DNA from: Apis mellifera
Taxonomy: Eukaryota; Arthropoda; Insecta; Hymenoptera; Apidae
Length of the DNA stretch: 64,000 bases
Assembly: GCF_003254395.2 (NCBI RefSeq)
Contig: NC_037645.1
Span: 2,009,222 to 2,073,221, forward strand
Direction of reading: 5' to 3'
Part shown: positions 51,581-64,000 of the stretch, piece by piece
Layout of the letters: each line of letters starts with the position of its first letter
How positions within the stretch are numbered: the stretch's first letter is position 1
The notes under the pieces: generated by a model
The model's database searches: none
What the model saw: the letters and a program-made list of their open reading frames with translations, nothing else
What the model was told of the DNA's origin: nothing
Program-made: the position numbers and the translations under genes

Positions 51581-54500
51581 AGAAAAAAAAATAGAAAGAA
51601 AAGAAAAGAAAAGAAATGCATAAAAAAAGAAATTTGACATAAATATAATAAAAACAATAAAATACAAGACATAAAAATAACAATTAACTAAATCTAACCT
51701 GAACTTGAAATATTGTATTAAATAATGTACAATAAAAATTATACATTGTAATAAATAAGTATAAATAAGAAATAAAGAAATAAAAGAAGGGAATATAATA
51801 CAAAAATCAACAATTATAAATTAAAAATGATTGAATCACAGGATAAGATTTTTCTCCTTTTAAGGAGGATAAGATAGAATAAGAATTAAGTATCATTGCC
51901 ATCTCTTAGTGCTTTTAGAAAAATATTTTTTAAAGAAATGTTTCTAGCTTACAAGAGATGTGCTCGTGTTCAATTTTTATCTTATCTCTGTTCATTTTCT
52001 ATTCTTTTTCTATATTTCTTATCCTCCTCTATGTGTTTCTTTAACGATCGTAAAATAAACGGTCAGTATAAACGTAATACCGACGAGAAATATATTGACG
52101 CGACATCTTATAGGATTTTGTAAAATATTTTGTAATAATTATGATTTATTCAATAATTAATAACGATTACAATGTTCAATTTTTATTGTTCAAATTCAAA
52201 TTAGATTCAGTTAGTTGTTATGTTAAATTTCTCCTTTTATGTATTTTTTTCCTTTCCTTTCTTTCTTTTTCTTTTCTTTTTTATTTTTTCGTATTCAATA
52301 AACACTTATTGTTAAATTTTTTCTTGATGTTTTACTTTCGTCAGTTTTTTTTATCTTTGAGATTAAATTCTTCAGGTATGATTCAATCCTTTTTTACTTT
52401 ATAGTACTTAACTTTTATGTTGTATTCCCTCTTTTGTTTGTATATTCATTTATTTATTTATTCATTATTTATATATTGTAAATTAAATTCTTTGAATGTT
52501 GCAATATAACAATTAGTTGAATCTTACATTGTTGTAACATATAGGAAGAAGTTAACATTAACATAATAGATTGTAATACAAATAATGAATAAAAGGGAAT
52601 ATAATATAAATGTTAATTATCATGCAGTAAAACAAAATTGAAAAAATCTAAATCTAAATATTTAAAATACCAAAAGAGCAAATTAAGTTATTTTCTTTAA
52701 CATTTTCTTTAATTTGGATAATATTCTGTTAAATCCTTCTTTTATATTTCAGTTCTTTTAAATATTTTAAATTTAAGATTAAATTCTTCAACTATGTTTC
52801 AACCATTTTTTTACTTTATTATAGTTAACTTTCATGTTATATTCTCTTCTTATGTTTTTATATTTATTCATTATATATATATCATAATAATAAATTCCTT
52901 TATATGATGCAACATAGCAATTAACTAAATGTTACAATGCTGCAACATATAAGAAACATATTTTACATTGTTATATATAAATAATGATAAAATATAAACA
53001 AAAAGTATAACATAAATGTTAACTATAATGAAGTAAAGAAAATTAAAATATTGGAGGAGAATTTAACCTCAAAATTAAATGATCTAAATATTTGAAATTC
53101 AATATTTGAATTGAATTGAAATAAAAAACAAGGATTTAATAGGAAATATTGTCTAAATTAAGAAAGATATTAAACAAAGTAACTAAATTCTTTTTTATGT
53201 ATGTTCTTTCTAAGAAAGAATTCTTTAAAGAATTTAACATTCATGTTAATCTTTGTTTTAGATTTTTTTCTAAACTTAAAATAAAATTTTTCTTTATCAT
53301 TATGTTTCTTCTCATTCTTTTTTATTTTACAGTATTTAACTTTTTGTGTTATATTCTCTTTTAATTTTTTCTCATTTATTATTATGTACTATATGTTTAA
53401 TTTTTCTTTTAATATACGTATATATATTTATTCTTCCAATTAATTTAATTTATATCAAATTTTATTTATATTCAATACATTCTCTTAGATTTATTTAATT
53501 TTTATTTAAGGTTATTCTTTTTTTATATTCTAATTTTGTTCAGATTTTGTCAATCTCAATTAAAAATATTTTACTTGTACTTCAATCTTTCTTAATCTCT
53601 TTGAATCTTTATTAATATATTTTCTCGTTTTTTTTCCCAGATTTAGTTATATTAAATATCTTTTTATTTTTTTCTTTTTGTTGATTTTTATGTCGATATT
53701 GCTCTCTTTTATTTATTATATACATTTAATTCCTTAAATTTATTATCTTAAATCTATTTTGAAGTTAACTTCAAATTCCTGTGTTTTGATTATTTTAAAA
53801 TCAATTGTTAAATTAAATCCAGTTTTCTATTATGTCTCTTTTCTATTTTTTCAATTTTTATGAATTTATTTAAGTTTTTCGTTGAATTTCTCTATTGCTT
53901 TTGCTTTTGTTTGTTTTTTTTATTTTTATTTAATTTAATTAATCTCTATTGAATTCCTTCTTTGTATATATTATTTTATTGTCTTGTTAAATTAGTAATT
54001 CTACTAATAATTTAATTTTTTTTATTATTTTTTTTTTTTCCAATAAATAGATCTTTACAGGATTCAATTTCACAAGCAACAACAATTAATTTATGTGTTA
54101 TATTATATTTCAATTTTTCGCGCGACTTTTGAATGAAAAAAATAAGCATCATGAGCCAACCAATCAGAACATCCCTTAATTCGAGACGCGGGACGAGTCA
54201 GTGCGCATCGCAATGCGCATGTCGTCAGTCTACAGTTGAAAATTGTGTGGAGTGGATGTGTCGTCGCGAATTCGGATTACGCAGTAAGTTATTTTACTGT
54301 TATTATTACCAAATTTATTGCTAATTTAGTTTTTAAGTAATCTATTCAGTGTATTCCATTAGTTCTTTGGGTAGTTCTTTGTATCTTTTCCTTCGATTGT
54401 TCATTTTTCGTCTATTGCGTCATTAGCGTCCCTTATCGAAATATTTCGAGACAAAATTTGAAATCATATATTGGTACTTTTTGATATAATTTTAATCGTA

Positions 54501-57500
54501 TACGTTTATTTTACAATTTCTTGTTCTTTATTTTTATCATTTTAGTCATATTAAAGTCATATAAAAAGAAATTTTTTAGGATTTATTCGTATTCATTTCG
54601 TAAAATCGAATTATTCAAGTATCGCAATTTTTCCGAATGTATATATAATATATCGTGTACAACGTCTTCTCGTGTGTATGTTTATTGTTTACTTTTTTTG
54701 GTCTATCGTTATATTTGGCTCGAGGCTAGAAACATTTCTTACGATATTTCATTTCCAAGAAATTGGATTCGTGTTCAAACATGTTTCGACTTGTCGAGCG
54801 TATCCCCTCTCCATTTTCTTCTTCGATGCGCAAAGTCGAATCGCGCAGTTGTTCGTTGATTCGTCGTGGCAATTAGACGTTTGAAATTTTCTCGAGACAT
54901 CTGTTTTATTTATTGCATAGTATTTTAATATTATTTTTTATACTACTTTTGTTATTATTTGTGCGTTAATTATAACTTTTTATTCAATATTTTATTCAAT
55001 TATTAGAAGTGATGGTTTTTTGCAACTAAATAATTTTGAATTCCTCGTTTATCATATAATTCGAGTGTCCAATTACAAGATGGCTTATATCGTGAGTTTT
55101 TATTTGATTTGATTGTTTTTAATAAACTTTAATTAATTAATTTCATACATATTTTTCATTTATTTAGAAGTTTTGATTGTTTTCTGCGCGATTTAATTGA
55201 GGGGGAAAGCGGAAAAAGGCGGGAAAAATCCAATATGGACGCTACGTCTTTCTTGGTGATTTTCTTTCGTGGTAAAATCTTATATTTCGTTAAAATTTTT
55301 ATTCTTTTTTATTTGGTTAAATTTTTATTTAGTTTTATTGAATTATTAGAGATTGTTGTTAAGCAATTCATAATAAAATAGTTTTAGTTATAAAAAAAGT
55401 GAAAAAATTAAAAATTTATAGAAACTTTAATGATTATAATTGGAAATTAAATTTTAAAATCTGATAACGAATATTTTATTAAATTTCAGATATTAATAAA
55501 TAATTGGTAATAATTTTTACCGTACTTCATAATCAATTTAAAATAAAAAGGCAATATTTCAGAACAAATGCTCGATAAGAAGAAGAAAAATATCAAAAGA
55601 TATTCTTTCTCTTCTATATCATTTCCCATCCTTTTACTAATTTAATGTTAATTTCAGAAATATTTTGTGACCGCGCGCATGCGGTTATAGAATCAGTGTT
55701 TGCTTCGTCATAGTATTTTTAAATTTCTTAGAGCACAATAGCTTCTTAGAATAATTTTAATTTAAAAATAATCAAACGCGAAGATAGAATCGAGTGCTTG
55801 TTCGCCGATTACAGAACATATACGAACGCGTTAATAGTCTCTTATTTTTATTTTTTTTATTTTAAATATTCGTTTTCGGTACAGGGTAGAATCAGTGCTT
55901 CTCTCAAGAAAATACGGCGATCATCCACCACGCGAAGAGGTAAGAAGAATCATTAGATTTTTTAGATTTTAATCTTTTACATTAGAATTTCATAGTTTTG
56001 TTATTATTAAAATTTCATTTTATTTCAGATGCCGATGATCTTTATGAAGATTTTTTTTTGGACTAATGTTAAAAAATATTTGTGACCACGCGCAATGTGG
56101 TTGATAGAATCAGTGTTTGCTTCGTCATAGTATTTTGAATATTTTTTAGAGCACATAGCTCTTAGATTAAATTTTATTTAAAAATAATCAAACGCGAAGA
56201 TAGAATCAGTGCTTGTTCGCCGACTACAGAACATATACGAACGCGTTAATAGTCTCTTATTTTTATTTTTATTTTAATATTCGTTTTCGGTATAGGGTTA
56301 GAATCGTGCTTCTCTCAAGAGAATAAGGCGATCTATCCATCACGCGAAGAGGTAATTATCCTTTTATCTATCTAAATTTTTATCTAAATTCTGTACAATA
56401 GAAGTTAATTAGAATTTGAATACATATCATCATCATTAGATATTGTAAATTTAATAATTTCATATTTCAATTTTTTCAAATAATCAGAACTATGTTTTTA
56501 AATTATGATGTTTTGTCTTAGATTTCTTCCATTCTCCTACCTGATGGGGCAGCCTTATTCTTCGATGACTTCTGGGCCACAATAAGTGAAGGCGTTCGTC
56601 GCATCGTATGTGGAGTCCGCATGCTTTTGGTTCCTCCGATCACTCATCATGTCGTAGATGAAAGATCCGAATCGACACGAGCTGATTGGTGTATACGTAG
56701 AAATTTTGCAACGGAGCACAATGACCGCGGGTATTTATTTATTAATTACCCGCGAGTAGTAAAATTATTCTTTTCTGTTTTATTTATTAGTTCAGGCTAG
56801 GTCTTCTTGCGCTTCGCGTTTTTGATTAATATAAAATGTTTAGTAATTTTAATAATATGATATAATAATGAAAACAATATAATATTATTTAATATATTAT
56901 CAGTGTAATACAATAATTAGTTTGAATTTTTTATAATTCAAAATCCTTGAGAGTAACATTTTAAAGTTATTTGGTCAATTTGATTGTCATATAATAATTT
57001 CATATAACTTAAATGTAATATGAATTTACAATATTGGTAGATAGTAAATTTTTCAATTTTTTATTCGTACAAATATGGATTAAATTTTGTGCAAGAAGAC
57101 ATTTGCGGACAGGCAGATTTAGAATCAGCAGCAATAAGTTTTGAATATTATTCTGTGATTTTTGAAAATATGTTCTGATGAAGGAATCGCCTGAGGGTAA
57201 TTTCTATTACATATTTATTAATATATTAAATTACAATGAATTCTTTTTTAAATTTAAAATTCAAAAATTCTTTAAATTCAATAAATTAAAATTTAATATA
57301 GTAAAATTCAATAACTTATTCATAATTATTCATAATTTTTATAATTATAAAACAAATAGAGTTACAACTAATTTGAAAATATAATGAAATATAATACAAA
57401 AAATATTAGCCCGTTAGATGAATTTATTAATAATCTTTTTAGCTCAGAAGATTTTCAGGTTTAACCTTTCCATGTTCACTGTCAGGAACTCATTCACGCT

Positions 57501-60500
57501 GCCCAGGTGCTACTTGAGTGAGGGAGAGACAATGGATATGATGGACTTAGTTCATAAGCTAACTACAAATTTTTTAGCGACTGACGATGCTGTTAGTGTA
57601 TCGTGCACGATGTATTTTCCAACATTGTGTGTGGTGTGGTTAGGCTTGGAATTGCGTCGTTTCATTTATCATATATTTTATTCACTATTCAATCACAAAC
57701 ACAGATTTACATCTATTCGCAATTAAATATTGCGAATAACTAAAATAATTTATTAGGCAAGATTATTAATCTTTAATCAAAAATTACAATACAATTGATA
57801 CAATTTTGGTTCACAATAATAGTACAATTTTGGTTCACAATGGTACCATTAAAATCTAGTGGTTAATATTTTAGAAATATTAGATATTCATAAAATATTC
57901 ACAATTAAAGTATAAATACACGCGTTTTTGTTACGTTTCACGCACTGGTCGCTACTATCGTCAGTCGATTTCAGGAAAATGGTACCGTAAGTTAGAGTGT
58001 GCGAGTTTGTGTGCCAAGCTCGGTGTCGAGGCGTCCCGGACGCTTTCCTAGTGGTAGGCTTTTGCGCCCGAGTATTATTGTGGAGAATCGTGGAATGAGT
58101 GTGTTGGTATCCTGTTTTGGCCATACTTTTTAAAATATAGGGCTAGGTAGGATAGGTAGTATATTTACTGGTGTGTCCTGTTAATTAATAATAGGTAGGG
58201 CCGGGAGGTTGTCACAGTCTCTATCGGGTTAGGCGGTTTTCGCGTGACAATCTGTTTCCAGGTGAACAACGGTTTGGCAAGAAATGACGGGCCTAAAGCT
58301 GATGTCGGAATGGAGCTAATGTCTACTCGTCTCTGGCTTTTCATCGATTTTTTCGAACTTGTCGTCGGTCCGCGGTCGCGATTGCTTCGAAACGAACGTT
58401 GCCGCTCGATATTGTGCATGTAGGGAAGAAGGTATCACTGCGATCGTGGTCGTCCATTGCACTTAAGCTTCCGCCGATTTAGTCCTTTTTTTTTTCTTTT
58501 TTTTTCTTGTGATTTTGCGATTAGTGAATTTCTGAGCCTAGAATTTAAGTTTGCAGCGGGGCATTGCGCCCGAAAAAAGATGGAAGACGCGAAGAGGCCT
58601 CGACAACTGTCACGAAGAGGGGCTGCTAACGAATGGTTTCTTATCTTTGGATCTTGCCTGGGTCCAAAGAATGGGAAATCATTGTTACTACTTTGGTCAT
58701 TGTGCTTCGTTTCTCGTAATACGTAGTTATATGTTGTTGTATGTCTGGCCAATTTGCATGCCTGGCCCATCGTTAATTCCAGTATCTGGCAAATCGCGAT
58801 TTTGCATTAGTGGTTGCGATTGGAATTAATTAACGGGTTGAAATTAGTGTTGCGATAAATGATGATCGCGTTTAACTTAGCGTTGCGTTAAAAAAATATC
58901 GCGGTTGCTTTTTAATATTTTCATTAGAATTAGTCTATTTTTTATTGCTTTTTTTTTCTTTTTAATATAAAATTTAAATCTATACTATACTTTTCAGATT
59001 ATATAAAAAAAGAATAATAATAATATAAATTTTGTATTAAATTCAATTTTGAAGAATTAGCGTTGCGTTTAAAAATTAATCGCGTTTTTTATAGTAGTGT
59101 TGCGTGTTTAAATTTTGCCATTTCTTCCACTTGGACTGTGGAAATACTGAAGTGGACTCTGAATCATCCAATTGCAGCCAAAAGGCCCTGTACAAAAGGG
59201 TGATGTGTAGCGACGCAGCCTCTGATTATGGCTGCAAATCTTCGCTATTAGTTTGCGTCCTATAATATAAATACGAGTGCATAAATTGAGTTTATTAGAA
59301 TTTCGTATATGTTTTCTTTTGGAAAACATTTTCTTTTATCTTTCTTTTTTCTTTTTTTTTTTTTTTTTTTATTATATATATATTATCAGAAGATATTAAT
59401 TGAAAGTATATGAACGCACTCTTCTGCGTTTCCGTTTATAAAATTAGTATATTTAGTGGTTGCGAAATAGAAAAAAATTCTCACTCACGGTTTGTTCGGA
59501 TTACATTGATGTGGATGATTAATTTTGGTAATCCTCTGGTTACCTTTCGTCGTTTTTCTCTTTCAGCATCCCATTGTTAAGAGCATTTGTTTAATTGTTT
59601 TAAAATGTATTTTATTCTTTTGCAATTTATCTATTCGATGAATATCTTTCATTTAAAAATCATGGATTGCCTAAAACATTTTTGATAATTCAATTTCCAT
59701 TTTTTTTTCTTTTTTTTTTTTTTTTATATTTGAATATTTCTTTTTATTCCCAGATGTAAATTATATTTTTTAATTAGCTAATCTCATAATTGAGTTGTTA
59801 CAGATATGAATCGAAGAAAATAAATAAAGAAGAAATAGATTCAAGATAATGTGTGATTTTTCTAGAACTAATTATTTTGTCATGAGTTTTCATTTAATTC
59901 GTTTTATAGTTGGTTTTTCCAGGAATCATACTTCAACTTTCAACGGAATGGATAATCATCATCAAATAAATTTTAATTTTTATATAGTAGGATAGGGTTA
60001 GATAGGATTAGATAGAAGAAATATTTAGCTTTTTTTAATATATGGGATTTATAAACAATGGATGTTTTTTTTCTTCTTATTATTAAAGAAAAGGCAATTT
60101 CGCCTCCTACTCTGTATTCGTTTTCCCATACCTAATTATTTCCTATTTTCAAGGCAATACCTTAACCTTGCCTTAATTCCTCAATTTTCTCATTTATAAA
60201 ACAATACTTGGTACTTGATGGCTATGTGACTTCGTTCACTAGCCAATATCAATTTGATATTTTTCTCTTGCACATGTGGTTCATATTTTATATCGTTCAA
60301 AATTTTTTAAAATTGGTGTGTCATATGATCAGTGTGAACGTTGATTATGAGAGAAATTTGTAGATGATATATAGGCAGAGTTATAAAACAGAATGTTTAA
60401 ATTCTTATATAGATAGGAAATACGAAAAAAAAATTTAGAATAAGTAAAATGTTGATGTTATATATTTTTTATTAAATTTGGTTTCAGGTTTCTTGACAGA

Positions 60501-63248
60501 AGCGGAGATTGTATGATATTGATTAAAAGAAATGTGAATATATTAATAATTAAGTCCATTGCCACAATCGTGGGATATTAATAAAGTAGTATTTGTAGAA
60601 AAGTAGATTACTGTAGATTAAATAAGATGGGTATGGGTAGCGCTTTTTTGTGGATGCTTATTTGCTTATCGCTTATTTTGCTTATTTTTTTCTTTTTTTT
60701 TTTTTAAGCTTTTTTACTATCAATTATTTTTTCAATTTTCATATCGATGGAAGTGTAAAATATTGATAGAAAGTCTTTTAATTTTAATCTTATTTTCAGG
60801 TTAGTTTCCGCGCCGGTTTTCTTTAGAATTCCTTTTGTTGTTTGTTTTTGCACAACGATCGAAGGATTTGAACGTTTTGCTAAACTTACTTGCAAAAGGA
60901 AGATTTATTATTAATTTTAAGTAAATTTTTGCGCAAAAGGAGGGTGGATGGGAACGTGGATAGGGTGGGGGTCTCCAATTCGCAGCAAACCTCCACGCGG
61001 TGAAGACCTGGAAAATCATTATTATTTACTATATTATCATAATCGTATCCTTGATACAATTTATAAAATTTTATAGGCGAATAATGTGAGCTAATTGGCT
61101 GCGCAACGTGTTTTCATTGATTTTTTTATTTTGTAATCATTAAGATTTATTAAATTATTAATAATCAAAAGTTTGAAGTTTTGCCTATATACATCAATAC
61201 AAAGGGAATTATTTGTGATATTTCATTTTGTAACAAAATACATAGAGTTTTTTATTGGCATATTTTTGTTTAATTTTCGTATGTAGAACTCGATTAACCA
61301 TGATAAATAAAAAACACATTTAATTTTTCTTGAGATTAATATTTTGGATTAATATTAGGCAAAAGACATGTCCTTTTTTAATAAGTTAACAAATTTGTTA
61401 CTTGTAGTTTTCTTTATTTAAATAATTTTTGTAAATAACTCATAAATAAAACAAATTAATCAATTTATTCATTCAATAATGTCAGAAATAAAAATTTGAT
61501 GTTGAATTAGAATATTTTTGAATAGATGAGAAAATTTATATATATAAAACATATATAATGTATTAGCATCAGAATATAATAATTTCTATGTGAAGATATT
61601 TAATAGTATATTGTGAATTAATCTATTTTTTTTTTCAGATTATATTTTACTCTTCGAAAATAATATTAAGAAAATGTTTATTTCTGAATAATCACTTTTA
61701 TTTTTATCCTTATACATATTAAACAACGTAGTTATGTAAGGGATCAATAATATTACATGAAAAATTCTGTCCTCTAGTGTGCATATATCTTCCAAGATAC
61801 ACAATTTTTTCGAAAAGAAGAAAAAAAAATTAATTCAATAATTACATCGATTCAATTAATTACACCATTTCTTTTTCCTTAATCTCTCTCATACTCATTC
61901 TCTCCATTCCTTTGTTTCATCTTATTAAGTTCTGTAGTCTTGCTCCACACTATAACATGACATTTGGTTGATTGATTTAAATTTTTCAAAAGATTTTAAC
62001 TTCAGGAAAAAGGAAATAAGAATTTCAATTTTTAATTTAATTAATTTTCCGAAAAAGTTTCAGCAAATTGATATCTAAGACCAATATCATTGATATGTAT
62101 TTCTGTATTCTTTTTTCCATTTTTTTTCTTTTTTTGTTATTTTTCTTCGTTCGATACTTCAAAGTACTTGGTCATATTTTTCTATCGAAGCAAATAATAT
62201 AATAAACATCACAATGATATCAATTTAAAAGTCCAAATAAATGAAATCGTTTACAATTTTTTTTCAATAGAAAAAACACGATATCACATTCGATAGAGGT
62301 AACACGATCAAAAGCCTGAAAAGCCGAATTTCTTTTGAAATTCTTTTTTAGATTTTAATTGAAATTTTAATAATTTTTCAGTTTTTTATTTCGTATAACA
62401 AAAAAAGAAAAAAAAAGGAAACCAAATATAATTATGTAATATTCGATAGAGATGAATTAAACGTAACGTGAAAAGAAGATATCTGATAAAAAAAATAGAA
62501 TTCTAATCTGAAAGAAGAAACAAATAAAAAATAAAGAGAAAAAACATTTTTCCTGGTAATAACATTTAAACTGGTAATAATAGTAACAAAAAAAGAGAAC
62601 GTTTATTAATCACAGCATGATTCCCTCACTCATCAAATGCGTTTGAAGATAATCGTAAATTGCAATCTTTGAACACGTGACTTAGTATCTTCTGAATCCT
62701 TTTCGATTTCTTTTCGGTATTTGGGGAGCAATACCGGGATTTCGAAGTATGCTTGTTCGAGCTATGCGCTGGAATGAAGCCTGAATACTCATAACAGCAA
62801 TGTAATTCTGCTCCAGATTGTTTTCTTTCTTTTTTTTTTTTTTTTGTTCCTCGTATATAATAAACAGGGAGGACTAGAAGAAAGTTTTGAACGATATATG
62901 ATTTATTTCATAAGTTAACTTCTTATGTTGGCAATACTTGTGCAGGACCAAGAAAATGGGCTATCTTTTAAAAAATATTAAATGAATTTGATGAGAATTG
63001 TTGATAATTTTATTTTATTGGTTATGTCCTCAAAATATGAGATTTTTCCCTTTTTAGGGAATTTTTCTTAGTTTGTTCACATTGGTAGGAAGATGTTCGA
63101 GGTTCATTCCGAGCAGCCATACGCGTTTGTAGGCCATTTCCTCAGTAGTTTAAACACATTTTGAAAGACTACTAAAAAAGCATAGAGCATCAGTGCCGCG
63201 TCAAGATTCCTCAGCTTTTTGGTCGTTATCTTTTTCTGTCGTTTTTTT
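51581..63248. repeat. right arm of large inverted repeat
   Basis: Reverse complement of S, then one 8.3 kb unit (to about 62440), then about 800 bp of flank matching 31721-32518. The length (11.67 kb) equals the left side minus one tandem unit. It carries many more small indels and mismatches than A and B have between them. Confidence 0.92.
54145..62440 (+). ncRNA. putative lncRNA, inverted copy
   Basis: Plus-strand equivalents of the same signals: CCAAT 54160-54164, hairpin 54202-54219, exon 1 donor after 54283, tandem exons 55658-55939 and 56029-56351 with TTTCAG acceptors and GAG|GTAA donors. All splice dinucleotides survive despite the noisy sequence, but some motifs are damaged (for example CGAGTG for CAGTG at 55790). 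Confidence 0.33.
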
Positions 63249-63273
63249 NNNNNNNNNNNNNNNNNNNNNNNNN
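63249..63273. other. 25 nt run of N (masked or gap)
   Basis: All N. The bases immediately after it, AAAGAGAGAT, resemble the end of the PacBio SMRTbell adapter (AAAGAGAGAGAT), suggesting that the Ns are a masked adapter rather than a scaffold gap of unknown size. Confidence 0.95.
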
Positions 63274-63282
63274 AAAGAGAGA

Positions 63283-64000
63283 TAGACTGACGACATGCGC
63301 ATTGCGATGCGCACTGACTCGTCCCGCGTCTCGAATTAAGGGATGTTCTGATTGGTTGGCTCATGATGCTTATTTTTTTCATTCAAAAGTCGCGCGAAAA
63401 ATTGAAATATAATATAACACATAAATTAATTGTTGTTGCTTGTGAAATTGAAATCCTGTAAAGATCTATTTATTGGAAAAAAAAAAAATAATAAAAAAAA
63501 TTAAAAGATTAAATTATTAGTAGAATTACTAATTTAACAAGACAATAAAATAATTATAATACAAAGAAGGAATTCAATAGAAAGATTAATTAAATTTAAA
63601 TAAAAATAAAAAAAAACAAACAAAAGCAAAAGCAATAGAGAAATTCAACGAAAAACTTAAATAAATTCATAAAAATTGAAAAAATAGAAAGAGAACATAA
63701 TAGAAAACTGGATTTAATTTAACAATTGATTTTAAAATAATCAAAACACAGGAATTTGAAGTTAACTTCAAAATAGATTTAAGATAATAAATTTAAGGAA
63801 TTAAATTGTAATAATTAAATAAAAGAGAGCAATATCGACATAAAAATCAACAAAAGAAAAAAATAAAAGAATATTTAATATAACTAAATCTGGGAAAAAA
63901 AACGAGAAAATATATTTAATATAAGATTCAAAGAGATTAAGAAAGATTGAAGTACAAGTAAAATATTTTAAATTGAGATTGACAAAATCTGAACAAAATT
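63283..64000. repeat. third direct copy of unit end plus S (partial)
   Basis: Matches 48907-49615 in the same orientation and runs off the window. It starts inside putative exon 1, not at a unit boundary. Confidence 0.93.

Overview
The window is AT-rich eukaryotic DNA. It has short exons with GT/AG splice sites, long introns and many (AT)n, (GA)n and poly-A tracts. The base composition and gene style fit an insect, probably a hymenopteran such as a bee; this is inference from composition and protein similarity, not a species assignment. I found one protein-coding gene I am sure of. I found no rRNA, tRNA or CRISPR array.

1 to 8298 is AT-rich 5' flank or untranslated-intron sequence. It holds a long (TA)n microsatellite, one possible unassigned minus-strand exon (about 2782-3033) and a YY1/Pho-like site at 6602.

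8304 to 27117 (+) is a complete cationic amino acid transporter gene of the SLC7 CAT family, most like SLC7A14. I could join 13 coding exons whose phases all match. They encode 800 residues, close to the length of vertebrate SLC7A14. Intron 1 uses a GC donor. Exons 1-4 are spread over large introns; exons 6-13 are compact.

27118 to about 32518 is the 3' UTR and flank, full of simple repeats, including two Z-DNA-prone tracts.

32519 to 64000 is built from one 8.3 kb unit. Copies A (32519-40837) and B (40838-49126) lie in direct tandem. They are followed by a very AT-rich segment S (49127-51530) and then a 50 nt spacer. From 51581 to 63248 the whole arrangement (S, one unit, about 800 bp of left flank) reappears as a noisy reverse complement. 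A 25 nt N run follows, and then another direct partial copy begins (63283-64000). The unit has no conserved open frame. Its minus strand (plus strand in the inverted copy) looks like a spliced, structured non-coding RNA locus. It has a CCAAT box, consensus donors and acceptors, a tandemly duplicated exon pair carrying six copies of an 11 nt motif, a hairpin with a compensatory base-pair change, a seven-copy TTAGYGTTGCG array and long nested hairpins.

The copy arrangement should be treated with suspicion. A and B differ almost only by 1-2 nt indels. The inverted copy agrees with A near A's left end and with B near B's right end. The bases just after the N run resemble the end of a PacBio hairpin adapter. 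A single true unit plus assembly artefacts explains this as well as a real tandem and inverted amplification does. The RNA-like features inside the unit do not depend on which is right.
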